From positions 1 to 35,242 of the forward strand of contig CANQGA010000012.1 in assembly GCA_947600145.1 (NCBI GenBank): DNA of 35,242 nt, in the 5' to 3' direction. Positions 28,201 through 35,242 of this stretch are shown here, piece after piece (position 1 is the stretch's first letter; each line of letters begins with the position of its first letter). Made by a program: the position numbers and the translations under genes. Source of the DNA: an uncultured Lachnospiraceae bacterium (GTDB lineage Bacteria > Bacillota > Clostridia > Lachnospirales > Lachnospiraceae). Under the pieces are notes generated by a model. It did not search any database and was not told the origin of the DNA. It was given only the letters and a program-made list of their open reading frames with translations.

Positions 28201-30374
28201 CCCTCATACCCTGGCGAAACCGGCCCTGCGGCCATCTCAGGCTGTCCCGTCAGTTGCCCCGGTTCAACCGTACCGCCCTGCTGCCCGGCGGCAGCCTGTT
28301 CCCGCGCGTAGGCAGCTGTCTCTTCCTGCAGGCCGGACCGGCCTTCCTGCCGCACCATCTGCTCCGCCGCCTGCCGGCCCACCTCTTCCGCCGCAGACCT
28401 TCCGTCTACGACTGTGACCGGCGGCTCCTGTGTCCCATTCTGCGCCGCTTCCGCCGCCGCTGTGCCGTTTTCCGCGCCAGTCCCGGTATTTCCCTCATGA
28501 GCGGCAGAAACCGCCCCTGCGGCCGTCCCAGCGTTCCGATTCCCTGCCTGTCTCCCCCTGTACTGCCTCACAAATTCTTCCGCGTCTGTCCGGGCCTGCG
28601 CCTGCCGTTCCTGCTGCCGCGTCTGGTTCCCGGCCACATCCGCAACATACCCTTCAAGATCATTCTGAAACCTGCCCCGCAGGATCGTGGGAACCGTTTC
28701 CCCGTTCGCCTGCCGCGCGGCATACTCCTCCGCGGTCCTCTGCAGATTATTGGCGCGGTTTCTGGCACGCCAATAATCTTCGGCGTTTGTAAAATCCCCT
28801 GCATCCGAATCGATCCCCTGCGCATAGTCCCGGAAATCCGGATTGAAAGTTCTTCCGCCAGTATATTCCGACGCCAGCGAAAGCCCCTGCGCGCCCCCGC
28901 CCATGATCCCGCCGGAGAGCGCGCCGCCGGCAGTGGCAAGACCAAGGTTCTTCACTATATCCCATCTTGCTGACGATTTGGCCTTTCTATTGGCTTCTTC
29001 TTCGCTCATACCCTGATCTATATATTCCTGACGGTAGTTACGTACATTCTGTCTGTAATCGGACAGCCCTCCCATGATCAGCTCGTCGGTCGCCGTGTTT
29101 ACTGCTTCAGTAGCGAATTCTTCCATGCCTTCCTTAGTGGCCTGCTTCCCCATATTTTTCAGGAAACTCCTTGCGCCTGTCACTGTCCCCGGCTCAAGCA
29201 GTTCTTCAAGTCCTTTCAGGGAAACCTTCTCAAATGCCGCTTCCGCCGTCCCCTGTGCCGCGCCGCGCAAGAGTGCCTGGCCTTCCCCGGCCCCCGCCTG
29301 CAGGGCATCCCTCTCCGCGGACGATCCGGCGCCGCCGGCAGCAAATACAAGTCCCGCATTTCCCATCGGCAGCCTCGCAAGCGTCTCCGCCATGGACAAC
29401 CCTGTCCCCGTCAGGAGCCCCCTGACCGTGTCGTTCGGGACTACCCTCTTCAGGGCCTCATTCTCGTTGATCCCCTCGCGGATCGCCCCTGTCGTGGCCG
29501 TTGCCGTGAACATCGGTGAATTGGGGTCAAGCAGATTCCGGCCGGTCAGCTTCTCAGCAATTCCCAGCCCCAACGAATCTATGTATTCCACCGGCTGCTG
29601 CATCGCCGTATAGACATCCTTCCCCACCGACAGGATCGGATGCTTTGCCGCGTTCTCCTTTTCCCTGCCCTCCAGCTGCTCCATGTACTGCCTGTTCAGG
29701 TCGTCGCGGATCGTATCCTTATACTGCTCTGCCGCGCCCATGCCGTACCGGTCATACAGGTATGCGTAGATCCCCGCCTCGTCATCATCCATCTGGCCGG
29801 CCGTGCGTTCCTCACTCTTTCTCAGCCGCCGGCTCGCGGCCATCCCCGGCTGCCCTGCAAGCGCAAGGCCAAATATGTCCATCGCGGCCCCGAGGATCCT
29901 CTGGTTCCGGTCCGCCGTCTTCTGACCTGCTTCTACCCGGGATCTGTAATCGTAAGATTCCGGGATCGAGGCATACTCCTGGAAACCATATTCCGTTTCC
30001 AGCCCCGGTCCCTTCCCCCGTTCCGCCGTCTGCGCAGGCGTAAGGATCCCCCTCTTCCAGCTGTCAGACGCCGCTCCGCTTGCCGTATCCGGGACCGCGC
30101 TCCCCGGGGCACCGGCCATCCCCGCACTGTTCCGTCTATATGCAGAAATGAAATCCTCTTTCGAGGATTTCACCCTGCCCGATCCGCTTCCTGATGCGGA
30201 GGATCCTGTTCCTGCCGTATTCCCAAGCACCTTCCCGCTGTCTATCCCGTACCGTTCCAGCGTCTGCGCCGAATAGCCCGCGACATCAGACCTGACCTTG
30301 TACCGTTCCGTCTCTTCCTTCCGTTTCTTCTGCTCGTTCTTAATGTATGTCGACTTCGACTTCTTCCCTGCCAT
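22290..30374 (-). CDS. Giant phage polyvalent protein (zincin-like metallopeptidase, LPD3/BECR-like and LPD38-like regions)
   Basis: 2694 aa. Gly/Ala-rich hydrophobic stretches; HExxH motif in TSHELTHFIKEYSPD (27570-27584); LPD3/BECR-like AHGLSRDKAAAFRAVPDVIKNGHVL...YYELCAAQIRDKNHMYLHEV; long C-terminal region resembling LPD38 (MNYDMVDPLTMFGRIG...NLRVAIQQPTAIARAYAEIDLKYL). Domain names are by recognition, not search. Confidence 0.85.
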   Translation of the reverse strand: MAGKKSKSTYIKNEQKKRKEETERYKVRSDVAGYSAQTLERYGIDSGKVLGNTAGTGSSASGSGSGRVKSSKEDFISAYRRNSAGMAGAPGSAVPDTASGAASDSWKRGILTPAQTAERGKGPGLETEYGFQEYASIPESYDYRSRVEAGQKTADRNQRILGAAMDIFGLALAGQPGMAASRRLRKSEERTAGQMDDDEAGIYAYLYDRYGMGAAEQYKDTIRDDLNRQYMEQLEGREKENAAKHPILSVGKDVYTAMQQPVEYIDSLGLGIAEKLTGRNLLDPNSPMFTATATTGAIREGINENEALKRVVPNDTVRGLLTGTGLSMAETLARLPMGNAGLVFAAGGAGSSAERDALQAGAGEGQALLRGAAQGTAEAAFEKVSLKGLEELLEPGTVTGARSFLKNMGKQATKEGMEEFATEAVNTATDELIMGGLSDYRQNVRNYRQEYIDQGMSEEEANRKAKSSARWDIVKNLGLATAGGALSGGIMGGGAQGLSLASEYTGGRTFNPDFRDYAQGIDSDAGDFTNAEDYWRARNRANNLQRTAEEYAARQANGETVPTILRGRFQNDLEGYVADVAGNQTRQQERQAQARTDAEEFVRQYRGRQAGNRNAGTAAGAVSAAHEGNTGTGAENGTAAAEAAQNGTQEPPVTVVDGRSAAEEVGRQAAEQMVRQEGRSGLQEETAAYAREQAAAGQQGGTVEPGQLTGQPEMAAGPVSPGYEGNTRVRAENGTGAESAGRTGLQEAAEQYARETAADRQRGVSRISDEQLDLYGEDYGTEGRKAFRDAYRMNEGTDLETYYRAFARQYNTGRYNMTLSAQNRAEVSAVLTQDQMDAAYRAGARDRNAEIGYDPDTYEMRGMRQGAAKTGGLAEASPLASDAQKQVADAIGKRTGLKFRITDDEDAAGGYRKGEVRISVNARNFLGTTSHELTHFIKEYSPDIYQMYEDRTLKYLSETDGVDLEKLVKSYQAGYEQAGQTLSREQAVEEIVADATERFLNDPEYIDRIVTENRSLGRKILDFINDVIDALKRLISTEPSGTKAARALESDLDHLEECREFWMQGLEEAGERYASGMELEETSEDTDERFKLARPDQVTDEQIEENYQAVREMEPVAELTGEEFAKDKGTLKEQVSAFYNSIGNMAYNDVVGEVILNDRARRADLAHGLSRDKAAAFRAVPDVIKNGHVLFYGAVDGDMRAVIGARIKIKGEDYYELCAAQIRDKNHMYLHEVCAFKTDENSPFWTKRTENKGTPSGDSHPTLPSIFKKLIFVNSKGENNETDWNSPFKSGSPANMASSTGDSSPSDHNIFPKQDGVNNSEGNGYDVTRTDGSLPIKTGAVRDGMPGEKSHLPSLSISDGSAEVNSKGENDAKGIRFQLEDVDDYEAQTRQLVQENEELREANRLLEKQVTLASRGAVREEDVRSAAGRILKKYDSEYDQGLLERNLGRLYEYIRVADRIDGDGLSAAAADIARGVLEASRNTDAALAEQYKDVRKQIRNTKLTISEKDRTDLAAAGGYNEFRKRYFGRIKLGNDGIAVDSLYMELADQYPEVFDRDVTHPADQLMQIASFIDATQEQVKNDYHADMEELSYIVGQELIEGYFDIQAPAGDGRGQQAGENLGKYRRLIDQYKDKTLTRYEALLAERDREMKGMSERHADELAAQRQKYEERFSRQRESQKRRETKGRIIKEVTTMRKWLLSPTDTKHIPQELRTVVADFLGSIDFSSKEDISGVQTQRTQAWQEAKNQFDRIISAGGMVEDDEGNVRYLDLDPDLQERFGGLMEKVKDLDKLENLDAYTLEELQKTVMSMRKAVTEVDAMKSNARYRKASLMADEVFQDLEKRKTKTEYEKWAGAPGRLMNYDMVDPLTMFGRIGPAFQTMYDSLRSGLDQKTRLLKDAEDYIHGAMQENGLTEKDIRKLTGMNAEVKEFELAKGKVRLSTAQIMSLYELDKRGQAAQHMYDRNGGIRPADRHVGFKVGKDGMRLPKTDKADGPVLVSREEVKRITDTLTPGQKKLADAMQRFMGETAAAWGNEVSMEMYGYEKFTARNYFPIRTDPNYNSQDENGRPEVTIKNLGITKSTNRHANNPIIIEDIFDVFTRQADQMSSYNAYVLPLSDLHKVLNYKDMRGNAGGASIQQEVQRVFGKDGKDYIDKLVKDINGSVQQEKGGFSDAMLSNFKAASVAGNLRVAIQQPTAIARAYAEIDLKYLAKGTAMSGKGKWDLICRYAPIAQWKDWGFYRMQTSRQMKDVLFGSDSAKQRFVNRTMVLAEKGDQVAWERLWNACEAECVEKYPDLEKGSEAFYQAVGKRFSGIVDRTQVADSILHRTQIMRSTNGLTKMATSFMAEPLKSYNMLYRAAMELNDAAAEIRANGKSEAGSRKETAAGRKLVRAGVAFVANAGLTALAASVMDATRDPDRDKDWLEKYQENVRQNFLDNLNMLNNIPYVKELPSIFKGYTPTRSDLSAFTDIYNVWRKLEKFFAGTSTQTFQSMIMETAQAASKLTGVPVKSIVRDAAALLDTAFNAAGGEADYQWLKQQYAIGAKGNRRMYADMILDSEERGDVKLAAKIREDMLEAGYSEEDIDDSINSAVNARINNDVDIIGAAEAYDANNKESVNIFKAEIDKYIAYKKQAGWDEEKCLKQIRTSLTNEYKPKWKEAKTQAEKDAVIKKCMSFYYNGDSIFKDYDFKKNWKDE
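26261..26662 (-). repeat. Three diverged tandem hairpin units of about 133-140 bp inside the polyvalent gene
   Basis: Hairpin A 26592-26662, B 26459-26531, C 26319-26386; each followed in the coding direction by a TATAT box and GTCAAYARC..(A)GGGARA-like box (26534-26558, 26399-26426, 26261-26285). Protein repeats: TDENSPF..SGDSHP..VNSKGEN / TDWNSPF..TGDSSP..VNNSEGN / TDGSLPI..GEKSHLP..VNSKGEN. Confidence 0.85.
28171..28520 (-). repeat. Imperfect intragenic duplication, about 291-bp period (97 aa), in polyvalent gene linker
   Basis: GAVSAAHEGNTGTGAENGTAAAEAAQNG...RSGLQEETAAYAREQ versus GPVSPGYEGNTRVRAENGTGAESAGRTG..GLQEAAEQYARET; DNA gtgccgttttccgc at 28171 and 28462. Confidence 0.7.
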
Positions 30375-30391
30375 CTATCCTGTCCCTCCTG

Positions 30392-31654
30392 TCACTTCAA
30401 GAGATTTCCGCGCAGCGCGTCATACAGGTTCTGCTTCCTCTGCGCCGGGCTCGCGGCCGTCTTCTTATCATCTTCCTCTTCCGGTTCCGCCTCCGGCGTC
30501 ACCCCGAACCTCTGCATGAGGTAGTCCAGTTCGTCATCCGTCGACGCAAGCTCATACAGGTAGCTGAACCTCGCGGCATTGTTCGGGAGCGCGGATACCG
30601 TCCTCCCCATGGTCCCATAGTATTCATTGCTGTACGGATACCCTGTCTCAACAGATCCCGACCCCTTGCTCCCTGTACTCTTCTTCGCTGTACTGGAGGA
30701 AGACGACGCCTTCTGCGCGGCCGCGGCGTCCTTCTGTTTCTGGTAGTCAAATTCCGCCTGCCAGTTCTGCTGCGCAAGCGCGTCCTGCGCCCTCTGGTAC
30801 GCATACTGCTCCGCCCACTGCTGCCGGGCAATGTCATCCGCGTACTCCTGGTAATCATTCGCCCTGCTCTGCTCGTACCGGTCACCCAGGTACCCAAGGT
30901 TCCACTGGTAGTCCGAGATATCGTCCCTGTACCTGCCGTAGTCAATCGCGTCCTGGTTGTTCAGCGCCCCGAGCCGGTTATACAGCTCCTGCCCCTCGTC
31001 CAGGTACTGCTGGTACAGCCTGTCATTGATGTCCAGCGTCCTGTCATTAAGCTGCGACAGGTAATTGTCATACGCCTGCTGCCCCGCCGCCAGCGCGTAC
31101 GTGGACCCGTACCCGCCGGTCAGCCCGGCCGCCGCGCCCTGCGCGTCCCGCATGGCCCTGTTCCCCTGCTGCAGGTACTGGTCACGGTAATTCTTCCACA
31201 TGTCGCTCTGGTACACGCTGTCCGGGTCATAGCTCTCCCTGCCCAGGATCGTGTCAAGGATGTTGTCGATGTCAGGCTGGTACCGGCTCTCAAACGGCCC
31301 CGGCTTATCGGCTTCCAGCGCTGACAGCCGGTCCCGGTAATCCCGCGCGTAGTCCGACATCGTAAACGGCTGCGGGTTATAGCCCGTAAGGTACCCGGAC
31401 GACGCGGATGTGCTCGCACTTCCCCCGGATGACGCCGACGTCCTGCCCGCAGATCCGGATGCCCCTCCGGTACCGGAAGCCCTGTATACCCCTCCGGCGC
31501 CTGCGGCCGCCGCCTGCGCAGCTGCCGCCGCGTTCTGCCGCGCTGCCGCGTTCTTTACCGCCCCGGCCCCGGCAGCCGCCGCCGGCAGCCCAGTCACATT
31601 ATCCTGCTTCTTCCTGCTTCCGCCGCCCAATTTGTCAGCCAATACATATGCCAT
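30392..31654 (-). CDS. Putative internal virion protein, low-complexity N-terminus and Q/Y/D-rich helical body
   Basis: 420 aa; A/G/S-rich first 90 aa, then YDNYLSQLNDRTLDINDRLYQQYLDEGQELYNRL...; sits between nozzle-like and polyvalent genes. Confidence 0.6.
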   Translation of the reverse strand: MAYVLADKLGGGSRKKQDNVTGLPAAAAGAGAVKNAAARQNAAAAAQAAAAGAGGVYRASGTGGASGSAGRTSASSGGSASTSASSGYLTGYNPQPFTMSDYARDYRDRLSALEADKPGPFESRYQPDIDNILDTILGRESYDPDSVYQSDMWKNYRDQYLQQGNRAMRDAQGAAAGLTGGYGSTYALAAGQQAYDNYLSQLNDRTLDINDRLYQQYLDEGQELYNRLGALNNQDAIDYGRYRDDISDYQWNLGYLGDRYEQSRANDYQEYADDIARQQWAEQYAYQRAQDALAQQNWQAEFDYQKQKDAAAAQKASSSSSTAKKSTGSKGSGSVETGYPYSNEYYGTMGRTVSALPNNAARFSYLYELASTDDELDYLMQRFGVTPEAEPEEEDDKKTAASPAQRKQNLYDALRGNLLK

Positions 31655-31692
31655 ATCTCCACAGCTCCTTTCTTTTTATCCCGTGGTCAGGA

Positions 31693-33258
31693 TTACCTGT
31701 AATTCCCCCGGATCTCCGTCCCATAGCCCGCTTTCCGGGCCATTCCCATCAGCGTCACGTCCCCGATCCCGTGCAGCCGTACCCGGTAATGCACGCACCT
31801 CCGCGGCACAAGGTTCACGGTCCGCGTCCGGTAATGCTCCGCCCTGTATGTCCCCTCCGGGTGCCATATGCCGTCATTGTCATACATGACTTCCACATCC
31901 AGCTCCGACCCCGGTTCCATCCGGAGATACAGCAGGAACCGCCGGAGGTGCTTAAACTCCATCTGGCCATCTATCAGGTCACCCGTCTCCAGCATCCATT
32001 CCGTCACCTCGTCCCTGTCCCCGCATATTGTAAACAGGTCCCCGGCAGAATCGATGCAGTACAGATCCCCTGCCCCGTAAGCGCATCCGTACAGCTGGAG
32101 GTCATCTTCCTTCGACCAAAGCCCCCGCGCGTCGTACACATACACGGTCCATGCCCCTGCCTGATCCTTCAGGGACGCATAATACCGGTTCCGGCACACG
32201 CCGGCCGCACCGGCCGAAAATGCCAGCCCCTCCAGCTTCTGTGAGATCAGCTCCGGCTGCGCCCCGTTAAAGGCATATATCCCGTTCCGGGCCACATAGT
32301 ACAGCGTCTCATTAACAACACTGATTGTCTTCTCGCACCCCTTCGCGACGCCGTTGATCCCGGACGTCATCACCTGATAGTTCGCAGGCTTGCTTCCGTA
32401 GACCTTATGTACCGCGTCCTCCTTAAAAAACATCACATATCCCAGATAGGAGACGCACCCGGTAAAATCCCCGTCGGACCCTATGGTCGCTGCATAGGAG
32501 TCCGTGCTGATCCCCTCAAACACGTTCCAGTTCCCGGGATCCCCGAGCTTGCTGGCGTAGATCTCATGGTTTTTACTGGAGCATCCCCATACCCGGTTCT
32601 CATTCTCACACAGGAAATCCATGTCAGGCACCGTGCGCTTAAGCGTCAGTCCCGACACCTGCGTCACACGCCCCGTAAGGTCCCCGGTCATCACGATATA
32701 GTCATCCCCGATCTCCTGGATCACGAACGTCTTATTAAACTGCTCGCTGCTGCACCCGGCCATCGTGACGCCGTCGTACTGGCGGAAATTCTTGCCGATC
32801 CCGGTACAGGACACTCGGATCAGCGTGGAGCCCTCCTGCAGCGGCTCAAAGGTTGCCTGCCCCGTCTGGCTCCAGGACACCTCCATGTGCTCCATGGTGC
32901 CCGTGGACGTGTTGTAGATCAGCTTGTCCGGCCAGACCAGCAGGTATGCCCCCATCCCCACGAACGTCTTCTCCGAATCCTCCACGTCCGCGATCTTCTG
33001 GTCCCTGTAAAAAAGCTCCGTCCCGTCGGCGTATATCAGCCCGTCCTTATAGAAGATCCCGTTCGGTTTCCCCAGATGCTTCAGGATCTTTCCCCGGCTC
33101 CGGCGGGTACATACCGCCGGGTATTTCTCCGTGGACATATTCCACATGTCAGCAAATTCATTTCCCGTGATCACCGTCCCCAGGTTCAGCCCCAGGAACT
33201 CCATCGTCTGCTGCGTCCCTTCCCGCGGCGCCGCGGCCACATATGGCAGCCTGCCCAT
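31693..33258 (-). CDS. Podovirus-type tail nozzle / stabilization protein-like
   Basis: 521 aa; beta-rich, MDFLCENENRVWGCSSKNHEIYASKLGDPGNWNVFEGISTDSYAATIGSDGDFTGCVSYLGYVMFFKEDAVHKVYGSKPANYQV, typical of short-tailed phage hub/nozzle proteins; synteny with the adaptor. Confidence 0.65.
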   Translation of the reverse strand: MGRLPYVAAAPREGTQQTMEFLGLNLGTVITGNEFADMWNMSTEKYPAVCTRRSRGKILKHLGKPNGIFYKDGLIYADGTELFYRDQKIADVEDSEKTFVGMGAYLLVWPDKLIYNTSTGTMEHMEVSWSQTGQATFEPLQEGSTLIRVSCTGIGKNFRQYDGVTMAGCSSEQFNKTFVIQEIGDDYIVMTGDLTGRVTQVSGLTLKRTVPDMDFLCENENRVWGCSSKNHEIYASKLGDPGNWNVFEGISTDSYAATIGSDGDFTGCVSYLGYVMFFKEDAVHKVYGSKPANYQVMTSGINGVAKGCEKTISVVNETLYYVARNGIYAFNGAQPELISQKLEGLAFSAGAAGVCRNRYYASLKDQAGAWTVYVYDARGLWSKEDDLQLYGCAYGAGDLYCIDSAGDLFTICGDRDEVTEWMLETGDLIDGQMEFKHLRRFLLYLRMEPGSELDVEVMYDNDGIWHPEGTYRAEHYRTRTVNLVPRRCVHYRVRLHGIGDVTLMGMARKAGYGTEIRGNYR

Positions 33259-33271
33259 CCGTACCGCCTCC

Positions 33272-33643
33272 CTACATCCTGCTGAAGCTCACCCGGCATT
33301 TCTGCCGGTGCTCCCTCCTAAACCACGCCGCGTAACTCTGGTATGCCGCGTCGAACATGGCCACATCATTGTTATACCGTTCCGTCTCCTGGTTCATGAA
33401 ATCAATTTTGGCCCGCACATAGCACAGGTACACGTCCCGGAACCGGTCAGGGACCAGCATCACCCTGTCCGGATCCATGCCATAATCCAGATCCCGGAAC
33501 ACCACATCACAGCCTTCCGCATGGTTAATGACCTCATCGGCCACCTGTCCCTCGATCTCATTGATCCATGCCGTGATCTGGTTCGCGTCATACTGGCCGT
33601 TCCCGGAATCCGTGGCCATCTCAACAATGTCACCCAGCCTCAT
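33272..33643 (-). CDS. Putative head-tail adaptor (gp11/gp4-like)
   Basis: 123 aa; MRLGDIVEMATDSGNGQYDANQITAWINEIEGQVADEVINHAE...; size and position adjacent to the nozzle-like gene. Confidence 0.55.
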   Translation of the reverse strand: MRLGDIVEMATDSGNGQYDANQITAWINEIEGQVADEVINHAEGCDVVFRDLDYGMDPDRVMLVPDRFRDVYLCYVRAKIDFMNQETERYNNDVAMFDAAYQSYAAWFRREHRQKCRVSFSRM

Positions 33644-33670
33644 CCCTGTATCCTTCCTTTCCCCAGCCTT

Positions 33671-33994
33671 TTACGGTTCCACCGGCTGCCCGTCTGTCCC
33701 GCCGGCCGCCTTGTCCGTCCCTCCTGCAGTCCCGTCTGTCCCGCCGGCCGCCTTGTCCGTCCCTCCTGCAGTCCCGTCTGTCCCGCCGGCTTTTTCAGCA
33801 CCACCTGGCGTCCTCGACCGGTCTTCTGCGTCCCCGGACGTCCCCCCGTCAGTTTCACCAGACTGCACCCCTTCATCCAGCAGTACGCCGACCATGGTCA
33901 ATGTCCTGGCCTGCTCCAGCCCCGTTACCTGCAGCCTGTTCAGGTTGTTCACGATCCCTGTTATCTGCTCGTAGGTGTAACTGATTGTCTTCAT
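33671..33994 (-). CDS. Small phage protein with GGTDGTAGGTDKAA C-terminal repeats
   Basis: 107 aa; helical N-terminus, Gly/Thr/Ala repeats at C-terminus; in-line with neighbouring late genes. Confidence 0.6.
   Translation of the reverse strand: MKTISYTYEQITGIVNNLNRLQVTGLEQARTLTMVGVLLDEGVQSGETDGGTSGDAEDRSRTPGGAEKAGGTDGTAGGTDKAAGGTDGTAGGTDKAAGGTDGQPVEP
33689..33790. repeat. 42-bp tandem repeat, two perfect copies plus 18-bp partial
   Basis: cccgtctgtcccgccggccgccttgtccgtccctcctgcagt at 33689-33730 and 33731-33772; partial 33773-33790. Confidence 0.95.
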
Positions 33995-34011
33995 ATACCT
34001 TTTCCTCCTGT

Positions 34012-35115
34012 CTATAAGCTTATGGATTTTGCCCAGCTGATGAGACCATTCACCGCCGAAATAATTCTTGGTATGTTATTATTCATCCAGCCCACGACCT
34101 TCTCAAGGGTATTCGTGATGTTTGAAACATCGCCCCCTATCATGGAGATCGATGAATAAGATGGCAGTGATGCCACGGTACAACTCGGGCTTATCGTTAC
34201 CCCGGATATGGACCCGCCGCTCGCCAGCTTGATGTTTGATACTGTCAGTGTCCCATTGATGGTCGTGTTACTGCTGATGGTCGTCGCCCCGGATATCTTT
34301 ATGCCGAGATTCCGTGGTTTGATTTCCGAAGTGTACAGCGTATCCGCATAAAAAGTGCCTACGTCGTATTTCATAAAGTCTTTATACACGTAGAATTTCC
34401 CATGGTCGCTTTCAAACACCTTCTGGCCCCCGATCTCCAGCAGTGATGCGTCGATCGTCCCCGTCGTGATGTTACTTCCATTGATCGTCGTCTTCCCCTT
34501 CGTTTCCAGGCTGGTAAACGTCACGTACCCGGTCAGGTCGATCTCCGCCGCCACAAGGGACGCCATCCGGCTTGTCAGGGTAAAATTCGCCGCGCTGGTC
34601 CCGCTTTTTACGATCCATTCGATCTTACTGGCGGTCTGCTCCACCTTGGAAATGTTATTATTCGCGTCCTTGATCTTTGACGTCAGCGTGGTTGCCGTCT
34701 GCTGCAGCGTCGAGATGTTACCCTTCGCATCCTCGATCTGTGACGTCAGCGTGGTCGCCGTCTGCTGCAACGTCGAGATATTGCCCTGTGCGTCCTGGAT
34801 CTGGGACGTCAGCGACGTTGCCGTCTGCTGCAGCGTCGAGATGTTCCCCTGTGCATCCTGCATCTGGGAAGTCAGCGTTGTCGCCGTCCGCTCCAGAATC
34901 GAGATATTCCCTTTGGCATCCCAGATCATCTTTTGGTTATTCTGGATCTGCTGCTCATTCGCCTTGTATTGCGCCAGTGCAACCGGGCTGAAGTTCTCGT
35001 CGGGGGTCATGTTGGCAAACATATACCGGAGCTGTTCATTCAGCATGAACAGATGGGCCTTTATTTTCTTCAGGTCATCTCCTGCTGAATACTCCTGCAT
35101 ACTAAATACCGACAT
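34012..35115 (-). CDS. Phage tail fibre / receptor-binding-type protein with coiled-coil repeats
   Basis: Start MSVFSMQEYSAGDDLKKIKAHLFMLNEQLRYMFANMTPDENFSPVALAQYKANEQQI at 35115 with RBS AAGGAGGTGGAAGAC; tandem NISTLQQTATTLTSQIEDAKG; beta-rich C-terminus. Confidence 0.78.
   Translation of the reverse strand: MSVFSMQEYSAGDDLKKIKAHLFMLNEQLRYMFANMTPDENFSPVALAQYKANEQQIQNNQKMIWDAKGNISILERTATTLTSQMQDAQGNISTLQQTATSLTSQIQDAQGNISTLQQTATTLTSQIEDAKGNISTLQQTATTLTSKIKDANNNISKVEQTASKIEWIVKSGTSAANFTLTSRMASLVAAEIDLTGYVTFTSLETKGKTTINGSNITTGTIDASLLEIGGQKVFESDHGKFYVYKDFMKYDVGTFYADTLYTSEIKPRNLGIKISGATTISSNTTINGTLTVSNIKLASGGSISGVTISPSCTVASLPSYSSISMIGGDVSNITNTLEKVVGWMNNNIPRIISAVNGLISWAKSISL
34616..34930. repeat. 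63-bp (21-aa, three-heptad) tandem repeats in tail fibre gene, four clear copies plus one degenerate
   Basis: Units at 34679, 34742, 34805, 34868 (gaYGTCAGCGTNGTNGCCGTCTGCTGCAGCGTCGAGAT...) and a degenerate unit at about 34616. Confidence 0.9.
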
Positions 35116-35242
35116 GTCTTCCACCTCCTTCCCCTGCAATAGATTGTACGATGTTCCCGCGCAGAATTCCCCCACCCCACAAATCCTCCGAAATAAAACG
35201 GCACTTCATAATATAGTGAGATTAGTACGCTAAACAGCGCGA

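Larger units (their letters stand above)
20726..35242. mobile_element. Podovirus-like prophage (left end and late-gene region; right end outside window)
   Basis: Begins at the GH18 break; contiguous lysis and virion genes on the minus strand to the window end; no tape-measure protein; nozzle-, adaptor- and polyvalent ejection-type proteins present. Confidence 0.88.

Overview
The window is a high-GC Firmicutes segment, probably Lachnospiraceae-like. Almost all genes are on the minus strand. Positions 1-20.7 kb are host core chromosome: polC (truncated by the window edge), ispG, MazG-like, GAF/fRMsr, a YczE-type membrane protein, an alpha/beta SASP, PspC, a PadR-DUF1700-DUF4097 operon, an ispH-S1 fusion, cmk, a BaiN/HI0933-type flavoprotein, VOC, a tandem-PPK2 polyphosphate kinase, a plus-strand tRNA-Ala(CGC) with its own promoter and terminator, a wHTH/4Fe-4S protein, aspartate kinase and an HD protein. 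At about 20,725 a SleL/YaaH-like GH18 gene is cut off, and a podovirus-like prophage runs from there to the window end. Its visible part holds endolysin, holin, XhlA-like protein, a 2694-aa polyvalent virion protein, an internal virion protein, a nozzle-like protein, an adaptor-like protein and a repeat-rich tail fibre. The most unusual signal is inside the polyvalent gene (26.26-26.66 kb). Three diverged tandem units, about 135 bp each, all contain a long hairpin whose stems differ between units by compensatory base changes, next to a BECR/LPD3-like module in an AT-rich island. This suggests an in-frame structured nucleic-acid element that I do not recognise. Other notable signals are a structured roughly 280-nt leader before tRNA-Ala, an internal Shine-Dalgarno/start at the IspH/S1 junction, and the prophage interruption of a probable spore-lytic gene. 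All family calls come from reading the translations by eye; no searches were run.
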